DNA of 64,000 nucleotides, taken from the NCBI GenBank assembly GCA_000507305.1, contig DF239102.1, forward strand, positions 112,783 through 176,782, in the 5' to 3' direction. The DNA is from Breviolum minutum Mf 1.05b.01. Its lineage: Eukaryota; Sar; Dinophyceae; Suessiales; Symbiodiniaceae. The position numbers were made by a program, and so were the translations under genes. Positions 44,030-55,980 of this stretch are shown here, in pieces. The number at the start of each line of letters is the position of its first letter. Within the stretch, counting starts at the first letter, position 1. Below the pieces are notes generated by a model that was given only the letters and a program-made list of their open reading frames with translations, was not told where the DNA came from and did not search any database.

Positions 44030-44699
44030 ACAGTATTCGGATCAAAAGCAATCAACAAATCAAATATGCCCGTAATCATCTCCAATCAATTCACTGTGCT
44101 GCTAACTTGGAGCCTACAGACTTGTTTTCTAAATGTGAAACTTTCAATACTCATTCCGAAGATTCCCAACATAAATCTTTGGAATGCGTCACTTCCCAGC
44201 AACTGGCAGTCCTAAGACTAGGAGTATCACATCTCTTGGGATGATCGGAGTATCTTACAACTATCTTCACTTTCAACTGTGACTGGGAGGGTTCTATCCA
44301 AAGAAAGATCCCTGAAACGATACCCCAATACTTTCATGCTGCAGGTCTTTGAAGATTCAAGATTAGATTTCCTCTCAGTTGGTTACAAACCATCATTTCA
44401 TATGCTCTCATAATACGTACTATGGATATATAAATATATACTGTACATATACATATACATAATATCTATATCTATATATACCATTATAGAAATCAGACAG
44501 TTCCCATCCAGTGACACCGCTCAACTACTCTGGCAAATGAACATGGCGAAGCAAAACTCCACATCATAAGTCAGATCACTATAGAAAAACATACATGTTC
44601 TTCGAACAATTGCCGATGATAAGCTTTGGCACCTGTGTGTGGTGCAGAAAATATCGACACCCAATATGCTGGGAACCCCAGAAATAGGCAAAACATATA
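44030..44699. other. No supported gene
   Basis: Intron or intergenic sequence with a mixed TA-rich tract at 44420-44485; nothing else stands out. Confidence 0.5.
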
Positions 44700-44855
44700 T
44701 CAAAACACTGTTGTAGTCTTCATGTTTAGCCTTATGAGCTGATATTGGAGTTCTTCATTGGTGCATCCCGCAGTTTCCGTAGGATGTTTTCGGGTCAAGA
44801 ACAGCCACAATGCATCACAGTAAAAGTGGTCACAGGAGTGGATTTTATCGCCACG
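44700..44855 (-). CDS. Exon of unknown gene with Cys/His cluster, possibly terminal
   Basis: Acceptor TTGTTCCAG, phase 0. It reads RGDKIHSCDHFYCDALWLFL, TRKHPTETAGCTNEELQYQL and on to TGA at 44700. The HSCDHFYC cluster could bind metal or form disulfides, but I do not recognise a family. A GC donor near 44730 is an alternative to the stop. Confidence 0.65.
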   Translation of the reverse strand, partial: RGDKIHSCDHFYCDALWLFLTRKHPTETAGCTNEELQYQLIRLNMKTTTVF

Positions 44856-45065
44856 CTGGAACAAAAAGGAGAGAGAACTCGTGAATGAAGGAAAATTCAT
44901 GCATGTTACAAAAGTAAAATGCAAAAACTGCAAAAACTAGAATCTTGGAAACAACCAAATTCTGGAATTGTTTATGATGACGATCAAAGATCTCTTGCGA
45001 GGCTTCAAGGAGTATATAGAATCTTAGAAGGGGAACAAATTCACTGAAAAAAACACGTGAGGTAC

Positions 45066-45134
45066 CTTGGAACTCAACATTTTCGTTGACATCAAATCGA
45101 AGGATTTTTGACCGATCATTCCACCAACATGAAG
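45066..45134 (-). CDS. Exon (LHVGGMIGQKSFDLMSTKML)
   Basis: 69 bases, acceptor AAACTCCAG, donor AAG|GTACCT, phase 0 both ends, as needed by the exons at 45830 and 44855. A better pyrimidine tract lies before an acceptor 27 bases upstream, which would add an Asp-rich start out of phase. Confidence 0.5.
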
Positions 45135-45440
45135 CTGGAGTTTGGTGTCATTGTCATCATCATCTGCAAGAGAGGCGGGGCTCTCACGGCTCAGCCAGTG
45201 GAGGATTTATGCCAGGTTTTTTTTGTCAAAGGTCAGGTTTAGCTCCAGCAATAATTTTTTTCCAGCTTCTAAAAAAAACCCACGTCTTTTTGGGGTCCGA
45301 TTTGTGTGTTTTGCTGGTATTTATCTGGTTGTGACTTTCTTGTGCATGATCTGTTGAAGCTGGACTGGGCTGGACCCCTGGACCCAAACAAACAACCTAC
45401 AAAGCCGCAGGGATTCGTTGCTGGTGATTTTTTCAATACA

Positions 45441-45539
45441 CTCCCTAAAACAAACATAACACCTGAAAAATGGTGATTGGAAGACTAGTTTCCTTTTTGG
45501 GAAGGCATGTTTTCAGGTGCTATGTTAGTTTCAGGGAGG
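45441..45539. repeat. Palindromic MITE-like element, family B
   Basis: CTCCCTAAAACAAACATAACACC at the left mirrors GGTGCTATGTTAGTTTCAGGGAG at the right. A clean copy. Confidence 0.8.
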
Positions 45540-45829
45540 GTCAATGTATCAAAAAAACTGGAGTGTTTCTGAATGTTTGAGTCCCTGAAATGTTGGATCA
45601 ATCTTTTCTGGTCAGGACCGAGTCTGGACCGAGTCTTTGTGAAAGCCAATGAAAGGAGTGCAGGTAAGTGAGATGACCAATGGAATACTGTACATGGATT
45701 TTGGGTGTCTCTATACAATCATCCATGTACTTTGATTTCCCGAGGATGGGTGGACAAAAAACCATCAAATCGTATTCCTCAAATTGAGAATTTACTGGTG
45801 ATTTACTAATGGTAGAAGTAAAACATCAC

Positions 45830-45977
45830 CTCCACAAATCCAAGTGTATCGGTTGTACAGCAACCAACCATGTTTAGTTTCATCCCCTCCTCCTTCGCCA
45901 ACATTCCGACTGCAACTGTTTCAAGGACATGTGTTGCCTGAGTTTGGCCGTTTCGGATATCAATGGAGGCAAGAAAC
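45830..45977 (-). CDS. Exon of unknown gene, 49 codons
   Basis: 148 bases, acceptor CTTCCAAAG, donor GAG|GTGATG. It reads FLASIDIRNGQTQATHVLET, VAVGMLAKEEGMKLNMVGCC, TTDTLGFVE, which looks like a folded alpha/beta segment. A plus-strand frame (ISDINGGKKPLEEAFVGG) is also open. Confidence 0.65.
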
Positions 45978-46373
45978 CTTTGGAAGAGGCGTTTGTTGGT
46001 GGTTTCAAACCAGTTGAACAAGTGGCAAATTTGATTATGTCCCAGGATTCCCCCGGTATAGGGATTAGAAACATATTTCAAAAAAACCTACTAATTGTAT
46101 ACATATACCATATATGTCATACATAGCACATTATTATATGCAAAGCTCTTTTTTGCATCTGACTAGTGCGACTAGAATGAGAATCTCCAACTAGGAACAC
46201 ATTGAGACAACTATACATCATCCCCAACTTCGAATTCATCCTTTTCCTTCATCACATCACAAGCTTTTCCTGGTTTTTCCTTACTTGTGATATTCAATGG
46301 GTGGCTCCAAGCTACTCATTCGTTCTACCAGCATCCCAGGATTTCTGCTTCAACTCGGGATTCCAGGCCATAC

Positions 46374-46446
46374 TAAGACGGTCTCCAGCCGTTCAAGGAC
46401 GTCTCTGCGTTCCTCAAATGCCGGGCATTGGGTGTTTTTTTTTCTT
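46374..46446 (-). CDS. Exon with charged helix (AFEERRDVLERLETVL)
   Basis: 73 bases, acceptor GGCTCAG, donor TTA|GTATGG. CPAFEERRDVLERLETVL is a strong amphipathic helix. The A-rich start makes the acceptor uncertain by three bases. Confidence 0.6.
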
Positions 46447-47199
46447 CTGAGCCCATCCTCTGGAAAATGGGAAAATCATAGAACATCTGGAAAAAAACAG
46501 CCAAAAACATCAAACAATATATCCAAAAACCAACGATAGTTGGCAACATTTACTCTAGCAAGAAAGAATCAAAAGTGGAAAACCTAGAAAATTAGGTTGA
46601 TTCACATTGATGTTATGGACATGTATGAACAATATGATCTACAGTATGCTTCTTGAATACTCTTACATGTCGATTGCTGATTAACCTAAATCAAACCCAC
46701 GCAAAGATCTTCGAAAGACTCTCATGGGTCCTCTTATACCTGGCACCGTTTATGTTTACTGGAGGATAACTAACGGGTGGGTTGATTCCGAATTTTTAGT
46801 CAAAATCCTCGTAGCCAGCCTTGAGAGACAAACCATTTGGCACCGGATAACTCATCACATTTCAGAATTCAAGGACGCCAACTTCTGAGAATAGTCCGTT
46901 CTGGGCTAGTTCGGATTCTTATGAATAGCTGCCAGAGGAAAAGAAAGCCTAGACTCCTAGAAACTTCACATCATGCTAACAATATGTCATGTCGGCGGCC
47001 TTTAAAAAACGCAAATGCACGGGAGGGTGATTTGACTAAACCATCACGACTCTTGACAGTAGAATAAACCTGGAGAAAATCATGATTAAGCAAGTTACTG
47101 GTGAGTTTTACAATGTTTAGGATCGGTTCCAAGCCATAATTTCTACTTCTTCTCAATCATCCATGTTGGGTTGACAAACATGAAGTGTCATCAACCCAG

Positions 47200-47330
47200 G
47201 GATGCCAACGTACAAGCCATCAACAGGGATGCGCCGTTTGCCGCACTCCTTTGCCCCCAAACCCCGGGCGAATCGCTGTCCAAATCGATCCGTAAAAAAA
47301 GGGGGTACAACGTCGATGGAAGAAATTGGA
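47200..47330 (-). CDS. Coding island, frame uncertain
   Basis: GC-rich patch open in two minus frames (RFGQRFARGLGAKECGKRRI and DLDSDSPGVWGQRSAANGAS) and one plus frame. Splice sites not fixed. Confidence 0.35.
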
Positions 47331-47399
47331 CCCTTTAGCGGTTCAAAATTTGTACAAGCAAATGTCATTCCCTTTCACTATTGACAGGCTTTTGTTTGG

Positions 47400-48690
47400 A
47401 TATAAATATCGGTATATATATATATATGAATATATCGATTAGGTGCTGTAGAATGTTCTTTCATTAACTTTGAAGGAAGCTATCAAAGAACGGATCTAAC
47501 CCCCAACTGACGTATCAATCTTCTGTTGCGGTTTGCAGGTCCACATCTAAGGGTCCCCCCGTCCTCTTTCAAGGCACAAATTCCATAGCGTTGCCATGTT
47601 TCTACCTGGCTTTTCTTAAGGAAATTCCTTTTGTTTCCCAACGGATCCAGATCCAGATCTCAGATCCAGGTTTCTGGATCATCAAAAAAATCAGCGAATC
47701 TGATGCAACCCCCCAAACCCATCATCTTGGTGGGCCCTCATCCGACTTTAAGACCCCGCCTCTAAAAGCATGGCGACCTTGGTGTTCGGAAATCTGGCAA
47801 AGGTCGTTTGAATACGTCTGCACAGTGCACACTATATATTAGAGATATGATGATAAATTGATAAATAAAAAAATAAATCAATAAATAAATAAATAAATAA
47901 GTGTATATATATATATACGTAATATAGGTATATACATATAGGATACGCATGATATACATATTGTATCATATTGTTGAATCTCACAAGTCGAACATGTTAA
48001 AAAAGTAACGGTCACCCAAACAAATATTTCATGTTTAGTAGGTAAAGATATGTAAAACATATAAACCTTCGTTTCCTACTGGTAGATGAAACAACAAAAA
48101 TACTACACATCGAAAAATATACATGACCTGACAGAAAAAAACTTTGTTTTGGCCACATTTCACTTGGTTCTATCACCAAATTCTGAGTTCAACAACATGA
48201 AATCAACGTTGATGTGAATTGATGTGTTAGTTCCAAGGGGTTAACTTTGATTGGCCAGGGTGACCAACTTGAAGTAGGACAGTAGGATTCCAGGTTGACC
48301 CCGTCTGTGGTGAGAAAACGTTAGCATCCTAAAAAAAAACAAAGGCCAACACTATTTCATACAGCAAATGAAAAGTAGCAAATAGATGCAAATAGCTAAA
48401 CTTGGCAATCTGAACATCTTTTTCTTTTCATATGGAATCTCAACTTATAAACTAAAGTCCTACAGCGGAATCATTTTTTAGGAGTGGAATTCTGGGAACT
48501 CAACAGGGTAAGAAAAAAACCTCACCCCAACCTGTAAGGTAATTTGCAACTCACCCTCCTTGCTGAGCATACCAACCATTTGATGTTTCTCTGGACCTGA
48601 AACAACAACCAACAATTTGGTAACATTTTGCTGCTTGGGTGCTCAATAACATGTATTCTGAACATATCGTTTCATGTTTTTCTCATTGAC
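47400..48690. other. No supported gene
   Basis: Intron or intergenic sequence; TA run at 47413-47426, AATA-type repeat at 47862-47900, mixed TA-rich tract at 47900-47960. Confidence 0.5.
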
Positions 48691-48783
48691 CTTTGCAAAC
48701 ACAACGAGACCTCTTTGCTCTGATTCGACTGGCTGGTTTTTCACCATTGAGGCCCCAACCCCATGTGATGCACAAACCGTGGC
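48691..48783 (-). CDS. Exon of unknown gene (ATVCASHGVGASMVKNQPVE)
   Basis: 31 codons, phase 0 at both ends, acceptor CGTATTCAG, donor AAG|GTCAAT. It goes on SEQRGLVVFAK. Good splice sites and composition; family unknown. Confidence 0.75.
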
Positions 48784-49049
48784 CTGAATACGACCGTTTT
48801 TTTGGTGACAATCAGTGTAGTAGATAGTTATATTTATATATATATAAGCCATAAACAAAGGCAAGGAGATACGGAGATACCTGGTTTATAGTGTATTTTT
48901 ATGTGATTTATGCATTTGTAATTTCTATCCGTAATAAATAGTAACATAGTGAAAAACAACAGTTTGGTACAAAATAGTGATTACTCTTTAATAGTTCTCA
49001 TCCCATGAAACTCAACTCCACCAACATTATGAAGCGGCTACAAAAAAAC

Positions 49050-49134
49050 ATCATGCAACCCTTTGTTCATATCAAAGGTGATTTCTACATCCTGCAACAA
49101 CGTCGGATCGGCCGCTGCCTTGACAACGCCGTAT
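49050..49134 (-). CDS. Exon of unknown gene (YGVVKAAADPTLLQDVEITF)
   Basis: 85 bases, acceptor GTCTGAG, donor CATGAT|GTTTTT, phase 0 out to match the exon at 48783. It ends DMNKGLHD. Looks like an alpha/beta fold; unrecognised. Confidence 0.7.
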
Positions 49135-49504
49135 CTCAGACCTTATAGAGCCCAGCCGAAACGTCCCCCCCAAAAAAAACACGGTGTCTTTGAAGGCAAC
49201 ATCACCCTGTTTAGTATTGTTCAATTGTGTATCATGGTGCATATATGGTGCATACAGTATGCAAATGAGAAGGGTGCATCCTGTGGTTTTTGGCGTTTTT
49301 TTGGTGAATTTGTTTGAACATCCTTTTTTTCCGCATATTTTTCTCATGTACAATATTACCATTGTTGTGAAGCACTAATGTTTAGGGTGATGCTACATGG
49401 CCATTGCTTCAAACATTTGTGTACCACTTGGGGCTGGAGGTCTGGTCCCTTTTGGATATTGCAACCTATTGAGCCACGAAACAAACCTTCTTACTTTCCA
49501 TTAT

Positions 49505-49591
49505 ACTGGTTGGTTTAAAGGGATCCTTATAATGGTTTATTATAATCCCTACATAACTGGGAAGTAAAATCTCCTATAAACCATCAACAAC
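49505..49591. repeat. MITE-like element, family C, degraded
   Basis: CTGGTTGGTTTAAAGGGATCC and ATAATCCCTACATAACTGGG match the copy at 16700; the right arm is eroded. Confidence 0.6.
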
Positions 49592-49629
49592 TGAGGTGTT
49601 TTTCATTGCCCAATTGTTCCTGTCAATAT

Positions 49630-49770
49630 CTTTCATCGAAATCAATCAGGATAAAGTACAGGACCATTGCGGACCATTCCGAGGGCCCAATATTGCGCTT
49701 CAACATTCCGGCATTCCGCGAATCCGGATCGCAAACGGCCATATTGAATAGGGTCGGCCCTGCCAGTATT
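49630..49770 (-). CDS. Coding island, frame uncertain
   Basis: Two minus frames run through: GPTLFNMAVCDPDSRNAGML, faintly ankyrin-like, and DPIQYGRLRSGFAECRNVEA. Each ends at a GT donor. The plus strand is open too. Confidence 0.4.
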
Positions 49771-50521
49771 TTTTTGGGTCGAGAGGCTACACGTTGAGGG
49801 TAAAGGGTAAACCCTCTTAGGGTGCGGCTCAATATAGCAGCTCCGCAAATCCAGTAGAGAAACCCTACCAAAATAACAACAAAAAATATTGGGGGTCCAA
49901 AAAGTTGGAGTTACACCCATCAAGAGGTTGTAAGGTTATATACCATCGCGTTGGAATAGATTTTGTTTAGGCGGAATCGACTGCCCTTCCACCCAGGGCG
50001 GTAACAAGATCAGCCTTTGTGCTTTCCCTGACTCAACCACCAGTTGGGATGATATTGACTATATCACAAAGCATGATGCTTCAAATTTCATGTTAATGCA
50101 ACTCTTTCACATGCAAACGTGTCATTCATTCCATTCATGCACAAACTTAGCTTCAAACAACAACATATTGAATATGTTCATGAATGTTTTTTGTGGATGA
50201 CTTCTGGGTTCGCATCGGAGAAATAAGAGAAATATATACCCTGGAACTTCAAGGGTGCGTAACAAAAAACACTTCCATGGATTTATCAAATATAAACCGT
50301 TACTGAAACAATGGGCTTCGCAGCAAACTCATTTCGAACATTTAGCTCTTGGACTTTCAGCAAAATATGTATGTATACATAAATAACAGGTTAAAGATGA
50401 TAGAAATTATCTATGCAATATATAAATATATATATATATATACATACACAGTGTATATATATGTGTATAATTATAGCTTTATATGTATATAGATATATAT
50501 TATGTAAAGAAACAATCAAAA

Positions 50522-50690
50522 CAAAGCATCATCCCATACCTTGGAATGACTGCCATCCAAAATACTCTGTCGATGTGGCATCGGGACTTGGACTTGTCCC
50601 ACTGGTCCTCGCGACGTTGATCGCGAGACGTGGAGACCTATCAACGCCCCGACTTGTGCCGTTCCCATGCGTTAACGATCAGCACCTGCA
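50522..50690 (-). CDS. GC-rich coding island, frame uncertain
   Basis: Flanked on the minus strand by TTGCAG and by CCAAG|GTATGG. Three minus frames are largely open, e.g. RDQRREDQWDKSKSRCHIDR and LAINVARTSGTSPSPDATST; a plus frame (LVPLVLATLIARRGDL) is also open. Confidence 0.4.
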
Positions 50691-50754
50691 ACTGTAACAA
50701 CTCCCTAGACTAACCAGTTGTGTGAAGATATATTTATATGCTCGCNAATCATAC

Positions 50755-51900
50755 AAAATGAGTTCAGAAAGAAATGGAAAAATGAATGGAAGATAGATAA
50801 ACTGTAGATAGATAGGTACATCAAAAGTAGTGTGCAAAGTCCATCAGAACATTCTAGCTGTTAAATCTGGAGAGGTTCACACAAAGAGTTCTGCAAACAA
50901 AGAAGGAATAATCAATAAATAAACAATGAATGTATAAATGAAAAAAAGAAATCAGCAAACAGTGAAGTGAGTGCAGAAATATGTAGATACAATAACTGAA
51001 TGGAAAATAAATAAACAATAGACAAATAGATAAACAAAAAGTAGTCTGTGAATAAGAATATATGATTCCAGACATGCATTGAATAAAGAAAAAGAAAAAG
51101 AAACAAACAAAAAACCGCTGTAAACAATTAAATACAAAAATGAATGAATAGGTCAATAAGAAACGATAAATAAATTAGTTAGGAACTAGAGAGATTCAGA
51201 AAGATAGATACCGTAGTCCGTCAGAATATTATGTCTGTTAAATCTGAAGGGGGTCACAGAAAGGATTCCGTAAATAAAGAAGGAATAATCAATAAATAGG
51301 GTTGTTTTCGAAAAATGGATCAGGAAATGAACAATAAATAAGAGGCAATGAAAGGAAAAAAATAAACAGACGGAGATAAATACTTTCAAACACACAATAT
51401 ACGATCAATAAATGAATAGATGAGTGGATACATGACTAAACAATACAAAATGAGTGCAGAAATAAAAAGATAGATGAATGGAAAATAAACAATTGATCAA
51501 TAGATAAACAATAAATTACTAGGAATAAAGAATAAATTCTGCAAACAAAGAAGGAATAATCAATTAATAAATAATTTATGAATGAACAAAATGAAATCAA
51601 CAAGCAATAAATTAGAGACACATGGGAGAAAACAAAACATAAATTGATGAACAAACAAATACATAAGAAAGACAGGAAGCAACAGATTCGTGGATGAACA
51701 AAGGGATTAGTCAATCAACAGTACAACATGGGTGCAGAAATATGTAGATAAATAAATGGAAAATAATGAACAAGTAGTCCGTAAATAAGAACTACGAGTC
51801 AAGAAATGAACTGAACGAATTAATAAATGAAAACAAATGATTGACACATGTAAACAATTCACTACAAAAGAAGCGGATACATTGCAAACAACGGAGTTTT
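50755..51900. repeat. AT-rich degenerate long-period repeat
   Basis: AGAAGGAATAATCAATAAAT and neighbours recur near 50903, 51278 and 51551, with recurring ACAAAATGAGTGCAGAAA and TAGTCCGT words. It gives only spurious Phe/Tyr/Leu-rich minus-strand frames. A single unknown base lies at 50746. Confidence 0.75.
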
Positions 51901-52490
51901 CCAAAACCTCGAGAAAACAAAAAAAACAAAAAAAAAACAATATTCCAGGACTCCTGCAAAAGTAAAAATGCCAAAATNNNNNNNNNNNNNNNNNNNNNNN
52001 NNNNNNNNNNNNNNNNNNNNNNNNNNNNNNNNNNNNNNNNNNNNNNNNNNNNNNNNNNNNNNNNNNNNNNNNNNNNNNNNNNNNNNNNNNNNNNNNNNNN
52101 NNNNNNNNNNNNNNNNNNNNNNNNNNNNNNNNNNNNNNNNNNNNNNNNNNNNNNNNNNNNNNNNNNNNNNNNNNNNNNNNNNNNNNNNNNNNNNNNNNNN
52201 NNNNNNNNNNNNNNNNNNNNNNNNNNNNNNNNNNNNNNNNNNNNNNNNNNNNNNNNNNNNNNNNNNNNNNNNNNNNNNNNNNNNNNNNNNNNNNNNNNNN
52301 NNNNNNNNNNNNNNNNNNNNNNATTGTTTTTTTGTTTTTTGGTTTCTCGAGGTTTTTGGATTTTTGCATTTTTACTTTTGCAGGAGTCCTGGAATATTGT
52401 TTTTTTAGTTTTTTTTGGTTTTCTCGAGGTTTTTTGAATTTTTGCATTTTTACTTTTGCAGGTTTTGGAATTTTGGAAAACTCGAGTTTT
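51898..52490. repeat. Inverted ~80-base repeat arms around an assembly gap
   Basis: Left of the gap CCTCGAGAAAAC...CAATATTCCAGGACTCCTGC is followed by AAAAGTAAAAATGCCAAAA. Right of the gap the reverse complement appears, about one and a half times, as TTTTGCATTTTTACTTTTGC then AGGAGTCCTGGAATATTG then TTTCTCGAGG. So a tandem array sits on both sides in opposite orientation. Confidence 0.85.
51978..52322. other. Assembly gap (345 N)
   Basis: A run of N; the true size is unknown. Confidence 1.
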
Positions 52491-53033
52491 TTTTTTGGAA
52501 TTGTAAGGGAATAGGTCAAAAAGAAGTTGGTATAACTTTTTCCTTTTACTGGCAATGCCTAAATCGTACAAAAACGGTAAAAACTAGAGGTTTTTTACAG
52601 TTTTCAAATACATGTACAAGAAAACATGTCAAAAACGCTGTCTTTTTAAATGTTTTTGAGTGTAGTACTTAAAAGGAAATCAACAAAAACAAATCGTTTT
52701 TCGCTTATGCAAAATAAGCATTTTATACTGAAAATACCGTTAAAAAATGAGATAGGTAGATCTTGGGGGGGGGGTGACCATTTATATATATATATATGTA
52801 ATATGTATATATATACATGGCAAGCTGGCTCAAAATTGCGAGTTTGGGACATAGTTGAGACCATATTTGGTGTTGGAAGATTCATGTTCTTGTTGCTGCC
52901 CAAAGCATTTGGAGTCACACACGCACAAGTGATTCAAGCCGTTTAGTTATTCTTGTATCTTCTGAGATTATCACCAAATCATTGGAATTCCATCCAGTCC
53001 TTGCAAGTCTAGAAACTAGCACTGCCACCAAAC

Positions 53034-53069
53034 CGTCCTGCTGTCGCCATCCGAGGGCGCAGCTGTCTC
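53034..53069 (-). CDS. Candidate linker exon (ETAAPSDGDSRT)
   Basis: 36 bases, acceptor ACCTGCAG, donor ACG|GTTTGG, phase 0 both ends. Polar linker-like residues. Confidence 0.45.
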
Positions 53070-53500
53070 CTGCAGGTTGGTTCTATACATGAGGATCGGG
53101 TACTCCTAATTTTGAGACACCTCCTATCAATGGATGTTTTACGTCTTCTAGTTTTGTGTCTTTACGGACCCTGGAGGGGCGGTGTGTTTGAAAAGAAGCG
53201 CTAGAGAACGCTATGATAGAAACATATGCACATAATTTTGATAATATCAGGAATCAAAAATATAACATATAGACCATATAATGTAAATATAAACATTTGT
53301 GAGTTGTAGATATCATATTGATAGTCAAAGCAAGCACAAACATACGATCATAATTATAATAATACATGTAGAATATATATAAATATATCTACATATTGAC
53401 ACAAACTAGCATCTCCAAAGGTTGCTAGTGTTGAACAGGAAGGATTGTGCCTTTTTTGGTAGCAATCATTCTCCATTCTCCCTTGGGAAGATACGGTATT

Positions 53501-53591
53501 TCATGGCTTCATGGTCGAACCCCCCCTGTCCCAACCAGAAGCAACTTTCAACCGGCTTTGCTCCTCTTCGGAAAGCTGATCGAAATCGAAC
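53501..53591 (-). CDS. C-terminal exon of unknown gene (FDFDQLSEEEQSRLKVASGW)
   Basis: 91 bases, acceptor ATTCGAG, TGA at 53503-53501. It completes the Arg codon split at 55159, giving RGPAPRFDFDQLSEEEQSR. A GT donor after EEEQS is a weaker alternative to the stop. Confidence 0.55.
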
Positions 53592-55158
53592 CTCGAATCT
53601 GATCAGAGGTGACAAATCAAGGATTGATCGTGGGACAACAGTCAAACAGTCAAACTTTTTCATAATTGGGTAGGCATTCCCATCCTCCACAAAGAATTTA
53701 AAAATACAATGACTCAGCTGAAAACATGCAGCCAAGTCATGTGTTTTTCCCTATGCTGGGATTCTTTGTAAAACCCTCCGGTCATCCAACATAGCACATG
53801 CAACATGTTCAACATGTTGCAGTTGTAGATGTGTTTCTTCTTGGAAAACTTGAAAACAGGGATTAGTAATTTAGTAATCATATTCATTAATACTAGTATG
53901 AGTCAAAACAACAACACAACCGCATGCAGCCCATCTTCACTGAGCTACACGCATTTATCAGTGACTATCAGGCAGTCTCCACTGCCCATCTCTGCCATCC
54001 GGCTGGAAGGGTTGAGTGCATGTGTACAAGCATACTCTTAGCTTGTGTGTTGAATATGTTCTGGGACCGTCTTAACCATCGAAGCAAACCCATTTTGGTG
54101 GGAGTTTTTTACTTGCTGAAAATTACCATCACCCCATTCAACATTCAGAATACCATGGCACTTTTTTGGTGTTGGAACACTTACCCTGCTCCTCAATTCA
54201 TCTGCATCTGAAGTGTTGATGAAAAAAGTTGCTTCGATTCACCATCAAAACATCTGGATACATCCGTAGGCATGTGTTGCCTGGGGATTTATTTCAAGTT
54301 GCTGGTGAAAGTTTGGTGTCCACCTTTATCCGCTCAACTTCTATTTGTTTTTTAGGGGCCAAAAGTCAACAACTTTGAGCCGCAAAAAATGGGTGTTTCT
54401 TCACCAAGCTACAAGTTATGATGAAAAGAAAATCCATAGCATCGAGGCATCGAGATGAGGGGTTTTCTTGACAGCATGTGCGGAGAGTCATGGTCCAAAG
54501 GTGACATCAAAAATTGCCTATATGTCTCAATAACCCCCAAGAAAAGGCTGGATGAATTCAGCGGGTGGTGGCTATAATCCGTTTGAAAAGTACCACTGCA
54601 CCCAGTCAAACTTTCGAAATTCTGTTGTTACTGGAAACCTGTACTTTGAGCCCACATGTCCGTGACCAATTCTCGAGGTTGACCTTTAAAGCTTCAGATA
54701 ATATTCAGATTACCAACCTGTAGGTGCAATGAAATGTGGCCCCAGAAATTCTGGAATGTAGCTAGGGCAAAATGGTGTTTTTTAAGGGATAAAGTGAGTG
54801 TCGTTTCTGAGGAGTAAACCTAGGTACAGAAAATCGTTTTACTTCCCGATCCCTGCCTTTTCTGGGGAGGTTGCATTCCTTTTCTAAAACATTCTAAAAC
54901 AAAACGGGTCCCCATGGATTCATCAACAATGAATTCAATACTTAGTATCCAATGAACCTGTCACCATGGGAATGTTAAACACCAAAACAGGTGGTTCGAA
55001 GTACATCAGAGACATCCACCAAAACGATCAAAATTCCTTCACACCTGGACCTGTAGATTTTCCAGATTCAAGTACCTGCTGAGCTTTGGTAATTTTATAC
55101 ATGTGCCAGGGCTTCAAATAACATCTCAAAGTCACAGGATATTTGATGGTGCCTAAGC

Positions 55159-55227
55159 CTAGGGGCCGGCCCTCTTTCCACGACGGTGCCGTAGGATTCA
55201 GCCTGTTTTCGCCTCTTTTGTTTCAAC
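55159..55227 (-). CDS. Exon of unknown gene (LKQKRRKQAESYGTVVERGP)
   Basis: 69 bases, acceptor GACAGCAG, GC donor CCTAG|GCTTAG, phase 2 out. The KQKRRK cluster could act as a nuclear localisation signal. Confidence 0.6.
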
Positions 55228-55859
55228 CTGCTGTCCGGGACCTCTCAGTTATTGATGGTGACCTCAGTGGCAACACAACCCACCTGGAATTTACCCAAAA
55301 CCTGAGAGAGGAATATTAGGATTGACAAATTGGGATGGGGTAAAGGAAATTCAAAACTGATAAAGTTCGCACCAATTTGAATCCTTATGAATCATCGATT
55401 GATGCCTCAACCATGATCTTTTCTGCAACTATTGGGGATCTTTCCATTTTCAAGCTTATAGTCTACCAAAACGCAGAGTCATATACTTTACGTATTGATA
55501 CTATACATGTTCTTCGTATACATCTAGAAACATTACAATACAACACATCATACATATCACCTTGTGCACACACATTACTGGATCTCTCCATTGAAGCATC
55601 ACTTCTGCAACTTCCAACATCATGCCCTACTATAAAATTCATGGCAATGAAATATGAAACCAGCCAAGTTAAATCATTGGATGTAAGAGAAAATATGCCT
55701 TTAAGATAGCTGGGACAAGACATAATTTCTAGAATACTAATTTGTGAAGTTGATCTAGTTGGTGATTTCAACCCATTTGAAAAATATGAGTCAAATTGAA
55801 TCATTTCCCCAAGTAAGTGTGAAAATAGAACCTATTTGAGTTGCCACCAGCCAGTTATA

Positions 55860-55980
55860 CAGAAGTGGATCATTGCATGAAATGCTTGCAGGTCCTAAAG
55901 CTGAAGCTGTACACTGAGGACACAGGCCAAACGAATCTTCTTCCAATCGTAAAGAGGCATGCGTTGAGATCGGGTAAAGA
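55860..55980. CDS. Coding island, strand uncertain
   Basis: The minus strand reads RMPLYDWKKIRLACVL or LRLEEDSFGLCPQCTASALG. The plus strand reads HCMKCLQVLKLKLYTEDTGQ and ends in a good donor, ATCGG|GTAAAG. Confidence 0.35.

Noticed and set aside
51707..52571. Open frames of 146-282 residues over the N run
   Set aside because: They consist mainly of unknown residues from the assembly gap and of AT-rich repeat.
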